From Liolophura sinensis (taxonomy: Eukaryota; Mollusca; Polyplacophora; Chitonida; Chitonidae): DNA of 46,237 nucleotides. The translations under genes were made by a program, and so were the position numbers. Numbering within the stretch: position 1 is the stretch's first letter; every line of letters starts with the position of its first letter. Location: NCBI RefSeq assembly GCF_032854445.1, contig NW_027018286.1, positions 1 to 46,237 of the forward strand, written 5' to 3'. The notes beneath the pieces were generated by a model. That model had not been told where the DNA came from and made no database searches. It saw nothing but the letters and a program-made list of their open reading frames with translations. This document shows, piece after piece, positions 1 through 17,200 of the stretch.

Positions 1-1640
1 AGCAGTAGTCTATGGCAGATTAAAGATGTGGACTTCGGTGATTAGGAACCAAGTGATAAATAACTTTCTCGCAAAATGGAGATACTGGAAGGATAATTCT
101 TCCACTGCTTGAATCATTGTCTACTAAATCATTTATACAGTTTAAGAGAAGCGTGCAGATGTGCGCCAGGGGAATATCCTGGTTCAGAAGTTGTGCTGGT
201 GATTTTGATCCCTATTAAATGTTTACAAAATTACAGTAGGATTGTTGCACAATTGGATTCGTGCTCAATTCTGACAGAAAAAAGGAAATAATTCTAAGCA
301 CCACTGAGGCTGATCTAGGCATTCGAGTGTCACTGGATTTTTATGCTTCAATTTTGTAGAGCGGGTTGGTGGTGGTGGTGGGGGGGGGGGGGGGGACGAG
401 AGTTGTCCATCTAGATGTACTAGATGTGCTATTTCAAAATTCTGACATTCGTCATAACAGTAAGACCAAAAAAAAAATCCCTTATATGCGGAAAGACAAA
501 GGGCAAAATGTAAATTCTTCAGTTCTAATAAATTCAGAGAAAAAAATTATATCATTAGATTTAATGAATTTAAAGCGTTGTCCGAAGAGATGCCGTCTTC
601 TTATACCCATAAATCTTCCGCGTCTCTAATGAATTTTGCACTGACTTTGACATTTGTTTTTTAGCAACTGCATTCTGACTGAATGGTAACATGAACAACA
701 AAAATGTATTTGTATAATTTGAACAGCGTGTGTAAGTGGGCCTAAGGTCTACTGGGGAGATGAATGCGGTTTGGGCCAAGACAGTATGAAGCTGTCTGAT
801 TTAATTGTGATACCATCGTTGAATATTACAAGGCCTATAAATCAACTGATTTTACGTTTGTGGTGGTCCATAAATGATACATGCTTGTTCACAGGACTGT
901 GTGAAATGGCTCCTCGACTACACGTAAATAAATCTTTGTAAACGATCTGAAAATGATGTCTTATGCAGTAGTTCTGTGTTATCAGATGTCACTTCATAGA
1001 GTGAATGGGTAAATGCTACGTCACAGTTTATGCTCCACAACCTGATAGCAACGTGTTTGATTGCATAAAAAATTCCCAAGATGTCTGCCTCGATTCACAC
1101 CAGCCATTTGTTCAGTATCACCATTTTGTTCTACACGTTATTCGGGGCAATGTCATTTAAATAGTAGTGTGGTACTTTTTAGAAAGCGTGACTATCCTGC
1201 GTGCTTTTGCCATATGTTTTATCCAGGTGCTGTCTTTCACTATAAATCAAATAAAGTAGATTTGTGAAATCAAATCGTCGATTCTTCTTTTCCAAGCCAC
1301 TGGCATACTTTATTATGTACCGAATTCTTTTGATTGGGGTTTGAACTCGTATTTTTCACTAACACGACGGTGTTTAGTTTCATGAGGGGTGGAAATCGAA
1401 GGTAGACCTATGGAAAGTAACTGACAAATTTTGACCCGTGTGAAAAAGATTTCCATTCTTAGAGCGAGATCAAAGAGTAGGCTGTATTTGAGACGAATTT
1501 CATGTAGATCATATAAAAGGTCCTATACATGCGTTGCCAATCATTGTCCTGAAATCTACTCCTAAAGGAGTACACAGGGGGCCTTAGCGCAGAACAATGG
1601 TCCAGGAATCTCTCACCAATTCGAATGCTGTTTGCTCAAG
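1..1640. other. No gene seen
   Basis: A G-rich run lies at 366-396. I found no exon of the family here on the minus strand, although the end of gene A was expected to the left. Confidence 0.5.
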
Positions 1641-1644
1641 TTCG

Positions 1645-2158
1645 GCTGTTGCTGGCTTCCTCTATGGTCGTTCTTGGGAAGGACTGGCAGGAACCTTCGG
1701 GTCGTGGGTTTCCCCTGAATTCCGTCCGGTTTCCTTCTATGTCCTATTCGTGAAATATTCTTGAGTACGGCGTATAACTCAAATGAGCTGTATGAAAATT
1801 GTGCAGATGGTTATTATTGTGGTGGGAGACAGCAGGACAGAGCCCAGGGGAAACCCACGACTATCCACATGCAGGTTGTTGACTGACCTTGCCAGGTATG
1901 GTATTTAATACTCTACGTGCATGCGATAAATTCCAAGGTATCTGTCACGTATAAATGGCAAGTTTCATTTAAACAATCGACGTTTTCGTGTTTATATATA
2001 ATTACGCCAATCCGCAGATTTTCCTGGTCCCCCCCCCCCCAATCTGCCCGGTTTCCTTCCACCATAATGCTGACTGCAGTCAATATAAGTAAAATATTTT
2101 GACTACGGAGTGCAATACCAATCAAATAAATAAATAAATAAATCAATAAATAAAATAA
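1645..2158. mobile_element. Cluster of three SINE family 1 fragments
   Basis: Plus-oriented pieces at 1645-1785 (ends TGAGTACGGCGTATAACTCA) and 2006-2158 (ends in (AAAT)n). A minus-oriented piece lies between them at 1815-1903. Probably in an intron of gene A. Confidence 0.6.
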
Positions 2159-2587
2159 ACATTATTTTGCACATGTAGGGGCTGAGATCTAGAAGTTCCC
2201 AGTATAGTACAACTCTCTAGTTTGTGCTCCCTGCTGAAAAGTGTTGCAGTATGGCATACACTGTGTGAGATCTATATCTTGTACATGTACACTCATTATT
2301 TCAACAATCTATCTCGTCATATTTTGATTTGATCACTCGCTGGTAAAAGTGTGATTCTCCGTTGTAGACTACTGTGGGAATTCCCCAACACACGAAAGTT
2401 TGAAAGTTTCGTCAACCAATGAAATGAGTGGCATTCCTGAGTAAATTCCACATCGCATTTACCCTTGGAAACCCACTGACGGTGAGATTAATGTCATGTG
2501 TGTTGCCACGGCTTTCTAGACGGGGTACTAGAACAACAGTATAAACTTCTGTTTGTTGTCTTTATACTGACTTTTAAGTCGATCGAC

Positions 2588-2993
2588 AATGTCAAAGCAC
2601 GGTGACTTTCCACTGCCAGTCGGTACGCGTACAATGTCAAAGCACGGTGACTTTTCACTGCCAATCGGCACACGTACAATGTCAAACCATAGTAACTTTC
2701 CTCTGTCAGTCGGCACACGTACAATGTCAAAGCACAGTAACTTTCCACTGCCAACCGGCACACGTACAATGTCAAAGCACAGTAACTTTTCACTGCCAAT
2801 CGGCACACGTACAATGTCAAAGCATAGTAACTTTCCTCTGTCAGTCGGCACACGTACAATGTCAAAGCACAGTAACTTTCCACTGCCAACCGGCACACGT
2901 ACAATGTCAAAGCAGAGTAACTTTCCACTGCCAATCGGCACACTCACAATGTCAAAGTACAGTAACTTTCCACCGACAGTCGGCACACGTACA
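2588..2993 (+). repeat. 45-nt minisatellite open in several frames
   Basis: Nine units starting ACAATGTCAAAGCAC and ending GGCACACGT. The period is a multiple of 3 and no unit carries a stop, so both strands stay open over about 430 bases (for example TMSKHSNFPLPTGTR on the plus strand). It most likely lies in an intron of gene A and is non-coding. Confidence 0.85.
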
Positions 2994-3654
2994 AACCTAT
3001 CTGTTGTTAATTCCGCCATATTGGAATGAATAATTTTCAAAATAGTTTAGTTTCAAATCATTATTTATATGTCATTTCTTTATTAATCTCACTGACGTTC
3101 TCTTGCACGGCTCTCACGTAGAATCGGTCATATTGTTAGAGCTTTAAACAGAATCACGTGACGTAAATCATAAAATCATCATATTTTGTGTACAGATTTA
3201 CCTTGGCTCTGGGACATTTTGGCCGTGTAATTCGCTCTCTAATAACTGTGACGCGAAGCCGTTTTAACGGGGAATAAATCTACGTCTATCAGCGGGTGAT
3301 CGAGCAAATTATGACGCTATAGGCGATGATTCTGGTCCCCCAGTGCTGTACCAATTGCCTTACAGTATCTGAGAACACGTAGTTCAAGTCTTAATAACTT
3401 TTATATTTTATCAAATCCTTGCTTTTAAATTAATGTGTTATGTAGCAAAGAATATAATATCTTGTTTGAAAAGAAAAAGAATAGCATATACATGTAATAG
3501 TATCATATTGGTAAATAGCAACTTCCATAATTCATAATAATGCAAGCTTTCAACGCTTCCTGCTGTAATAGACATAATACTTTTAGTGAATTTGTTTATT
3601 AACTGGTTTATATTCATCTAAAATTCGATTTTATGAAGATGAAAACAATCATAC

Positions 3655-8229
<4,575 letters not shown>

Positions 8230-8875
8230 GTTTTTTTTCTTTTTTTTTTTAATGTTAGCTTTCACGATACACTAATACATGCGTACTCCTCACAGCCCAT
8301 GGGCCGCTCTGTGTTCTCGCGTTACATCACAGCCTTCGGGAGGTTTGACCTTTAGGACCTGTGTCAGGCACTATTTGCTTGCCCAAATGACGGGGAGTGG
8401 TACAATACATTAGGGCAAAGGGGAAAATACAAACATAGTGTAAAATATATAATAAAATCAGTATTAGTGCATTTAAATGTTATTGTCAGCCTTTGTGTTC
8501 CACATTTATATACTAAAGGACGTATCTTTCCACCGTGTGTTATCAGAGCAGTCAAGACGACACTTGTGAGCTCTTTACACGCGAGGGGCCCTACCGTCGT
8601 GAATATGTAGGACACTATCGTCAACTTGACGAATGGAGAATAAAGAAATAGTTCAGATGATATGATTTACTGCTGTACTTCGGTCCTCAAATGCATGTGG
8701 GTGTTGTGACCCCAGGTAACATGTATGAATGTAACATAGTAAGACGAGATACCGGCGGTATAGTACATAAATATGTATTTAATTGCTTACGCTTTCAAGA
8801 GTGCTGGAAATACTGGCTCAAGCGACATTCCGTTTCACTTACTGACAATGTCTAGAGATGAACTACCTCGACTCG

Positions 8876-9535
8876 TATTGCGTTAGAACATACAGTATTG
8901 CGTTAGAACATACAGTATTGCGTTAGAACATACAGTATTGCGTTAGGACATACATTATTGCGCTACGACATACAATGTTGCGTTAGGATATACAGTATTG
9001 CGTTAGGACATACATTATTGCGTTAGGACATACATTATTGCGCTAAGACATACAATATTGCGTTAGGATATACAGTTTTGTGTTACAGCATACAGTGTTG
9101 TTTTAGGATATACAGTATTGCGTTAGGATATACAGTATTTCGTTAGGATATACAGTATTGCGTTAGGACATACATTATTGCGCTAAGACATACAATATTG
9201 CGTTAGGATATACAGTTTTGTGTTACAGCATACAGTGTTGTTTTAGGATATACAGTATTGCGTTAGGACATACAGTATTGTGTTAGGGCATACAGTATTG
9301 CGTTAGGACCTACAGTGTTGCGCTAGGATACACAGTATTGCGCTAGGACATACAATATTGCCCTAGAACATACAGTATGCGCTGGAACATACAGTATTGC
9401 GTTAGGAAATGCAGTATTGCGTTAGGGTATACAATATTGCGTTAGGACATACGGTATTGCGTTTTGACTTACATTATTGCGTTAGGCATACAGTATTGCG
9501 CTGGGACATTCATTATTGCGTTAGGACATACATGC
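8876..9535 (+). repeat. 20-nt minisatellite
   Basis: About 33 units of TATTGCGTTAGGACATACAG with point variants. Groups of units recur as higher-order blocks: the run around 9001-9130 is repeated at 9155-9260. Confidence 0.9.
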
Positions 9536-9742
9536 ATAGTATACAAACCAGTGGAAGGACATTACTTTACACTTTTCAGGTACTTATAGCACATGTCTTG
9601 GATCTATTCTAAAGTTTCAAAATAAAACCATTACATGGTATATTTTGTTCCAAAGTAGGTCAATATCTGTTAAAAGTTAGGAAGCCTTTGGGATATAGTG
9701 TAGTTAGGTTGGTATGAGAGGTGATGGTATATCCAAGTGTCA

Positions 9743-10110
9743 GACCTGTTATCACATCATATCCTAGCTAATGTCAGCCCTGTTATCACATTATATTCTA
9801 GCAAGTGTCAGCCCTGTTATCACACCATATCCTAGCTAGTGTCAGCCCTGTTATCACATTATCTTCTAGCAAGTGTCAGCCCTTTTATCACATCATATTC
9901 TAGCTAATGTCAGCCCTGTTATCACATTATATTCTAGCAAGTGTCCGCCCTGTTATCACACCATATCCTAGCTAGTGTCAGCCCTGTTATCACATTATAT
10001 TCTAGCAAGTGTCAGCCCTTTTATCGCATCATATCCTAGCTAATGTCAGCCCTGTTATCACATCATACTCTAGCAAGTGTCAGCCCTGTTATCACATCAT
10101 ATCCTAGCAA
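9743..10110 (+). repeat. 34-nt minisatellite with 68-nt higher order
   Basis: Units GTGTCAGCCCTGTTATCACA plus TTATATTCTAGCAA alternate with a variant ending CCTAGCTA, giving a two-unit higher-order repeat. Confidence 0.9.
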
Positions 10111-10197
10111 GAAGCTCACTTGTAGTGTGAGTAGATCTTCACTTGCAGTGTGATTACAACTTCACTTGTAGTGTGATTACAACTTCACTTGCAGAGT
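10110..10197 (+). repeat. Short tandem repeat, about 23 nt
   Basis: Four copies of CTTCACTTG(T/C)AGTGTGA with TTACAA, joining the 34-nt array to a SINE. Confidence 0.7.
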
Positions 10198-10199
10198 GA

Positions 10200-10390
10200 T
10201 TACAAATGGTGAGAGGAAACCGAGGAAAACCCACGGCCATCCACAGGTTGCTGCCAGACCTTCCCACGTACGGCCTGAGAGGAAGCCTGCATGGACTGGA
10301 CTTGAACTGAGAGCAACCGCATTGGTGAGAGACTCCTGTGTTATAACGCTGCCCTAGCACGCTAACCAACTGAGCCACGGAGGCCACCAA
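10200..10390 (-). mobile_element. SINE family 1, 5' two thirds
   Basis: Read on minus: GGCCTCCGTGGCTCAGTTGG, CAATGCGGTTGCTCTCAG, then the centre up to CATTTGTAATC. The tail is missing. Confidence 0.75.
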
Positions 10391-10999
10391 AACTAAATCA
10401 CCCAGGACGCATAACAGACGTTCTGCCCGCGGTTTCCTTCCACCTCGTTTTTCTGGTCCGGGCAAAATATACCAAAAGTTTTTTTTTGTGTTTTAAAAGT
10501 GTGAAGAACTTTTATTAGTTTCATTTAAAATGTGAGTATCACAATGCCTTAAAATATAGATATTATCTACGGAAGCAGGAGAAGTCATCAAGTATCAATG
10601 TTTTTCCAAAAGACAGACGTGTGTAATAATCGATGCGTCAAAACCACAACTCTATGCTCAAATTTTTGATAGTGCAATTTTATACAAAAGCCAGATAAAG
10701 TATAAACGTATCTTAAATACTTTTTTTTATTGTAGCTTCCATATAAACACAGTGATCAGTTTAAAACTCCGCCATGCTTATACATTTCCTACATCTCCGG
10801 GTTAGGCGGATTTGGGTGAATGATGACAAAGCATAGCGTCCTGGGTCATCCACGCTGTGATCGAATTAATAGATGATATGTTTGGAGGCACTTGATAATA
10901 AAGCCTTGATTTAGACCTTTAAGAAGCAATGTTTTATGATATAGGCTAAAATTGTCGAAGTGAGTAGCAACTAGCGTACGCAACTAGGCCAGATACATA

Positions 11000-11210
11000 C
11001 CTGTCGGCCCTATTCACAATGTGCGGGATATAGCCTTCCTTATAGTTACAAACACAGTTAAGAGATAGTTAATAATGACGAATTTTAAATCATCATTCTT
11101 GTTATACATTCGACGTGCATTATTCATCATGTGAGGGATACAGCCTTCATTATAGTTACAGATACAGTTAAGAGATAGTTAATTAATAATGACGAAATTT
11201 AAATAGTTAA
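11000..11210 (+). repeat. Diverged tandem duplication, about 115 nt
   Basis: Two copies sharing TTATAGTTACA(A/G)A, ACAGTTAAGAGATAGTTAA and AATGACGAA. Confidence 0.6.
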
Positions 11211-13389
11211 CGGATAGTTAACAATGGCATCTCTAGTTACACAATCGACGTGAGGGGAAGACATGGTCGTTTTGCTTACAAATATACAAATCCAGATAAG
11301 ATGTGTCACCTGGGACTCACTAGTCAGCTTTAATCACAGTGAATTAGAATACATATGCTTCACCGCTTTCATTATAAATGGATTACATATATGTTCTGCC
11401 AGAATGTCGTCTGTATAACTTTTGGTGAATGTAAAGAAACGGGCTACCTTAAGTTGTACTCATAAGTATATAATAGTGTACACGGACAGTTCAAGTCCTC
11501 GCGATTTCGGAATATATTTGCAGAAACAAAAGAGCATGAAAAAGTTTTCGTAACACAACAACATCAAAAAATTGTACTAATCTGACAACATGGCGGTTGT
11601 GGAGGTACCTCCGCATGCAGTTCAATGAAAGCCATGAAACTAGGTAGACGATTTCTAATGAAATATTTTAATATTCCCATTAAAACATATTCAAGGCATG
11701 AAAACCGCTTTGTTCAATTTCTCGTGCGCAGTGGGCCAGATTCAGAGAGCTAGCCTCACGGCCAGACAGACGTTTGTTCCAACTCAGTTGTAGGAGCTTT
11801 GGATGCAGAAAAGAAGCGCCTCTGAGGAGATTAAAGCTACCAGATCTGTGTATTTGAATTTGAATTATCTTTATTTCACTAGTAGGCATAAAAGCTTTCA
11901 AACAGTAGAAAAAAGAACGATTTGTTTCATCTGGTCATACGAAAAATCCAACAGAGCTTTTCTATCCCATTGTATGGAAAAAACAATAAAGTAGACCGTA
12001 TTGCAGTCCCTTCACCGATTTTACTTAACGTGTAATAAACGATGTAGATTTCCTCTTCCAGTGGACACTTGTGCATTACGCAGCGTGTGTCCATATGTGT
12101 TATATTCAGGGTATGAAGTGCGCTTGTTTACAGCTGCTTAGACTTTGGTTGTGTTTGGGTTTTATACGGTTGGAAAATGTGTGATGTTGAACTGAGGGCT
12201 TACGACTAATACTGATTGCTGATACCTCAACACAGACATCCACCGTCACAGTCTGTTAGCGGCTAAGCAAAACTGACCAAGCTGATTAATGTTCAAAGGT
12301 ACGGATTTTCCCCATAGCTAATAATTCGTCCGGTGTCAGCTATCTCCAAATTTAACCGCATTCGAACAGCACATAGTCCATATAACGTCATTTAGATGGG
12401 TAATCTATAACCCATTGCAATTACATATATCTTCTGTGCTAAGAAAAACAATCAAATTCTGCGGTTTCTCAACAATACATTTTAAGTCGTATTCATTCAT
12501 AAAAAGTACCTCGACTTTTGCTGCATATACGGAAATTACCAATGAAGTTATAAAGCGGTGAGAGTAGATGGACAACTCATGCTTTCTCTCGTTACGTATG
12601 CATAACCAGAATATAAGTGCGCATATACGGCTCATCGTGCGTCAAGTGGGCACTAAAGTGCGCCCGTATTATCTAATTTAGGCCTGAAAAAGTACGGCGT
12701 ATGCGTATCTCCTGATGTGGGCACTGAGGCATGAAGTTAAGTATTCTGATTACAGCCATGTCAAATTACCTGAAGAGCTGCACAAAACATTGTTGTTATC
12801 GATATTTAGTCAAATGATTTAGTGACCTTAAAATGCCACGGGTTGTACAATGGCATTATGAGCTCAATTCGTAGAATAAGGAAACTAGTACTCAGGTGTG
12901 CCATAGTGATGTCAGGCATGCTGCCAGGGTTATACTGGTATGGAGCAGTTAGCTTTCGGGCAACGTGAATAGGATAACCTTATACTAGAATATATGTTGT
13001 CAACAATAAAATATGTGTCTTTCTTAAGCAGTTATTGCAGCTCTTCTTATCATTAGCGTAGCTACCTAGTTCAATACAATGGATATACCACCCTCTAGGC
13101 CCGCAGTGATCTTGGTATTATGGCTTTAACTTGGACCGTATGACCAGTCAAGCTTATCTTACTTTTCTGTCAACTTATATACTGAGGAATCGTTTATTGC
13201 CTTATTCAGACACAGTTCACTACGTGACGAGGTTAGGTTGATAAGTTAAAAAAAAAAAAAAAAAAAAAAAAACAGACCGGGAGAACGACCAAACTTCTCC
13301 AGGTACCTGACAAAGCTGACGACTCAAAGCCCCTGCCGAACCAGCAGAAATAAGACAGTTCAAGTTCGAACAATTTTATCGATAACGAT

Positions 13390-13735
13390 AAAAAAAAACT
13401 CCTGCTGTATCATGTGACCTGTGAAGAATGACAGGTAACTAATGTGAGGTCAAATTTAATTGGGCATCTGAAAAGATTATATAGAGTATACAAACAATGA
13501 CGAAAATTGAGGAGCTGGACTTTTGCTAACTTGAGAAGTTTGTAAAGGATAGCGTACTATTTGTGCCCCTGGAACACTATGATACAAGTAATCCGTAAAT
13601 TAATGTCTACACAGGCTGCCTATCAGTTTTCGCAAGTCGCATGATACAGGAGGGTTGGTTCTACCTTTAATGACGAAATAGTCCTCGAAACTCGAAACTC
13701 CGGTATTAAATGTGAAGACGTGACCTAATTGGTAA
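13390..13735 (+). repeat. Dispersed repeat R2, copy 2
   Basis: GTATCATGTGACC, TATTTGTGCCCCTGGAACAC, GGCTGCCTATC, TTCTACCTTTAATGACG and TCGAAACTCGAAACTCC, about 430 bases before the start of gene B. Confidence 0.45.
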
Positions 13736-14170
13736 GGACCGTTGCGATAAATTGTGCGACAGCCCTGTGCTTAGCGCCTGATGACACCTGACCTACATGA
13801 CTAGAGTAACGTATAAACATTTCTTAATGTAGGCAGGCAAACAGAAAATACTGCAGGTGTGCGAAAGGTTACAGCATGGTATTACATAAGAACTAGGTGT
13901 ATGTAGAATACTACGCTGTAGATATATCATGTATACAGGCATACATGTGTACTGTGGACATGTATAGAGTCCTCATAGGACAGATTGCTCCTGTGCACAA
14001 AAAAAAAAAAAAACCAGGTCGCGGTCCCCAGTTACGACAGCGCTAACAATGAAATGAATTAATGTACCATATAGGCACGTTTTAAGTTCATGCTCCCATT
14101 GCATTATACTGATCGCATATTATCGTCGTGCCATGTGTTCTTTTTCCCTGTGGCTTTTGTAATTTCAAAC

Positions 14171-14231
14171 ATGGCGTCTAAACCATTGCGCTACCAGTGG
14201 TTGGTTCTGCTCCTTATTGGTCTCTTTCAAG
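14171..14231 (+). CDS. Gene B exon 1 (signal peptide)
   Basis: AAACATGGCGT start, 20 residues opening MASKPLRYQ with core WLVLLLIGLF, ending CAAG/GTGAGT in phase 1. This start was chosen because genes A and C share the same context and an MA-plus-basic N-terminus. Confidence 0.78.
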
Positions 14232-17200
14232 GTGAGTTATTCATATATATATATGACTTTCTTAGATGTGACTAGTCTTGAGATGCTGAAAGTGTAATGT
14301 TGTGATCATATAAGACAAAAGGACCAGGTGTCTCAGTCCAAGAGCAAAATCCTAGTGTAGGCAGGAATGCTCTACAAGAACGGGTATTAAAGGCGTACAG
14401 CGCAGAGAGAAAAACCAGAGTACCGACAACACTGTGATAGTAGACAACTGGTTACAAGTAACCGGTGAAATATGGTCTTTGTAAGTTTACGTCAGCTGGG
14501 GTTTTATTGTAACTGTTCAAGCAAATTGCAAATCATCAACTGAACAACACTATAAAAGCAAAATTACGCATAGTATGGGTCTGGCCTATCATGACACAGC
14601 ACGTTGTATATCCACAGAAACAGTCCTTGGTATAGGGCGTGAGATACATGTATACGTACGCGTGTTTATTTAGTGTCATGCTGCATGTATACTTCGGGTT
14701 TTACGTTGTACTTAAACAATTTTTCTTGTGGCGTCAATAGGTGTGGGTACATATACTGTGTCTTGTGTCAAGGCGAGTTCATGCAGGCACTGAGGTGTCC
14801 TGCCGAAGGCACCATACATGTCACATTATACTGGAACCGGGCCGACCAGACCTGTTTCCCTGCTCTAACCTCTCAGTGTTGAACGCACTGAGAGCGAGAC
14901 AGCAATAGGTGCCGCTTGTAAACTCTTTGGTATGACTCGTCGGCTGGTTCAGAAATTGTGAGTGATGACGGATTAAAAGTTGCCATGCGTACATGTGTAG
15001 TATAGTGGCGGTGACGAGTCTGACGGCAGTTCAGCATGATCATGTACTTTTAGTGCCTGGTCTAGTTACAAATACTGACTCAAATGGTGCCGCCATGACA
15101 GTTACCATGTGAAACGAGATATGTCGTAGGATATATTTCCGTTTGTCTGCGTGGAAGAATTTTACTTTAGTCTTCTCATGCTTTTAGTCCAAGACAGCTG
15201 TATTGTCCCCCGTAATTCGGAGGGTACGAGATTAAAAAGAACTCGTTAGCGATAGCAGAAAACTCAGCATTCTACGATGCATTCAAATACCATTCATACG
15301 CATTGGTAAATTCAAAACTGGTAAGAAATTTTAAGTGCCACGTTGGGACGTTTGTTGTAAGGAAGGTGGTATGTGGTTGTCACCCTACACAAGTGGGTGT
15401 ATGGTGAGGCGGTGTAGGTTGACATTATACATATCGATAAGTGAAAAATGCAGTTATAAAATAGGTAAGCGAGAAATGTAGTTTAAGTATAAGTAAGTGA
15501 GAAATGCAGTTTAAGTATAGGTAAGTGAGAAATGCAGTTTAAGTGTATGTAAGTGAGAAATGCAGTTTAAGTACAGGTAAGTAAGAAATTGATTTAAGTA
15601 CTGTAAGTGAGATTGCAGTTTAAGTATAGATAAGTGAGAAATACAGTTTGAGTATAGGTAATTAAGAAATACAGTTAAGTACAGGTAAGTGAGAATGCAG
15701 TTTAAGTATAGGTAAGTGTTATGTATGACTATTTAACGTTTTCATGTACTGTTAGTCTGCGGACCTTTGTGTTATATGTTATAAGCATAACAGGCCCTGT
15801 TATATATGTACAGCGCGAACCTGGCCGAAAGCACCTTGTTCAATGCTCTGTTTATTTAACTGGATGTTCATTGGCTGTTAATTCTGTGTCTAAGAATAGT
15901 TGAATCCACCTGGACCGTATATAAGCCGTGTTTTCTGTGCAGAGTGGAGGTATTTTTGCTGCATCCACTGGGAGCCAGGAGAGTGTGAGACGCTCTCGTA
16001 TCGAGTCCATTATTTTGATATGAGCTGGTGATGCCAGTTTCATTTGGGAGGACAGTTTTTTATGCCGACACCGTTTGTGTACCACAGTAGTACTGATGTC
16101 TGGTTTATGTGAATTTCTGCGGAAGTCACGTTTATTGGTGTTCGGATCTTGATTATGATTATACAGTGTGGACTGTGTAATTTGTTTAACACGCTGACCT
16201 CACCTGACCGACAAGGTCGTCAAGGACTCTAAACTGAAATTTTCAGTTTTGCAAAGGACGTTCGTTCTGCCACAAGGTGACATTACTCTACGTCTCTGAA
16301 CGGCTCGTTTGTGAGCTTCTGCGGGAGCTGTGACTGATCTGAAGTGGATTATACCTCCATGCCTGTATTTACCCTGTGTTGTGCTCTGCGGGTGTGACGT
16401 CATTCAAAGGCTTGACTGTTCCAGTTCTGTGTACTGTGTTCGTGTTCGCTAACCTGGCGAAGTACCTGTCTAGGACAATTTGTGACTTGTGTGAATTGTG
16501 TGTTTATCCCATGGTCTTTACGTTGGATCTCCTGGAACACGTTCCTTGGGTTGCAAAGGTGAACTGGAAACTTTTAAAGACCGGTAATACTGATGTGTAT
16601 GTTGTTGTTGTTGTTGAACTGTCTGTAAAAACTGTACGTCTCATTTTATATATATATAAAGCATTGTTTACATTGTAATATTGAGTCACTGAGTCTGTTT
16701 TCTGTTGCTGTTTTCAATACCGTAACATAAGTGAGAAATACAGTTTAATTACAGGTGAGTGAGAAATAGATTTAATTACGGTAAGTGAGAAATGCAGTTT
16801 AAGCATAGGTAAGTGAGAAATCCATTTAAGTAGTGGGTTATATCTGATAAATGATTTGACACAATTCTCTTGAGAAAAAAATCAATGAATCACGTGATAT
16901 GCGAAACCCAGACTGCATGTATCTCTTAGTTTCAGAAGAAGTGTCCATTGCCCATTTCCAAGATCCAATCAGAGCTAAAGCATCCATTGGTACCATTATC
17001 CTGCCGTGTGAGTTTAGCACGGAAACGTTCGAGACTCCACAGATCACGTGGTACCAAGAAAAAGCAGAAGAGAGGAGACTTATCATGCAGTATGACATTC
17101 ACAACCGTTTGTCGTCTTACGGGGAGTTTAAAGACCGCGTGGCCCGAGGATCTGGCGGCGCCCTGGTTCTGCTGAAGACGTTCAGACGGGATTCCGGCAA

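Larger units (their letters stand above)
10463..14170. other. Intergenic between genes A and B
   Basis: Holds the 115-nt duplication, an A26 run at 13247-13272, an A15 run near 14000 and repeat R2. No coding exon was recognised. Confidence 0.5.

Noticed and set aside
10154-10465. 103-codon minus-strand frame
   Set aside because: It is the translation of a SINE copy.
16376-16678. 100-codon plus-strand frame
   Set aside because: It lies inside the solo LTR and has no recognisable domain.
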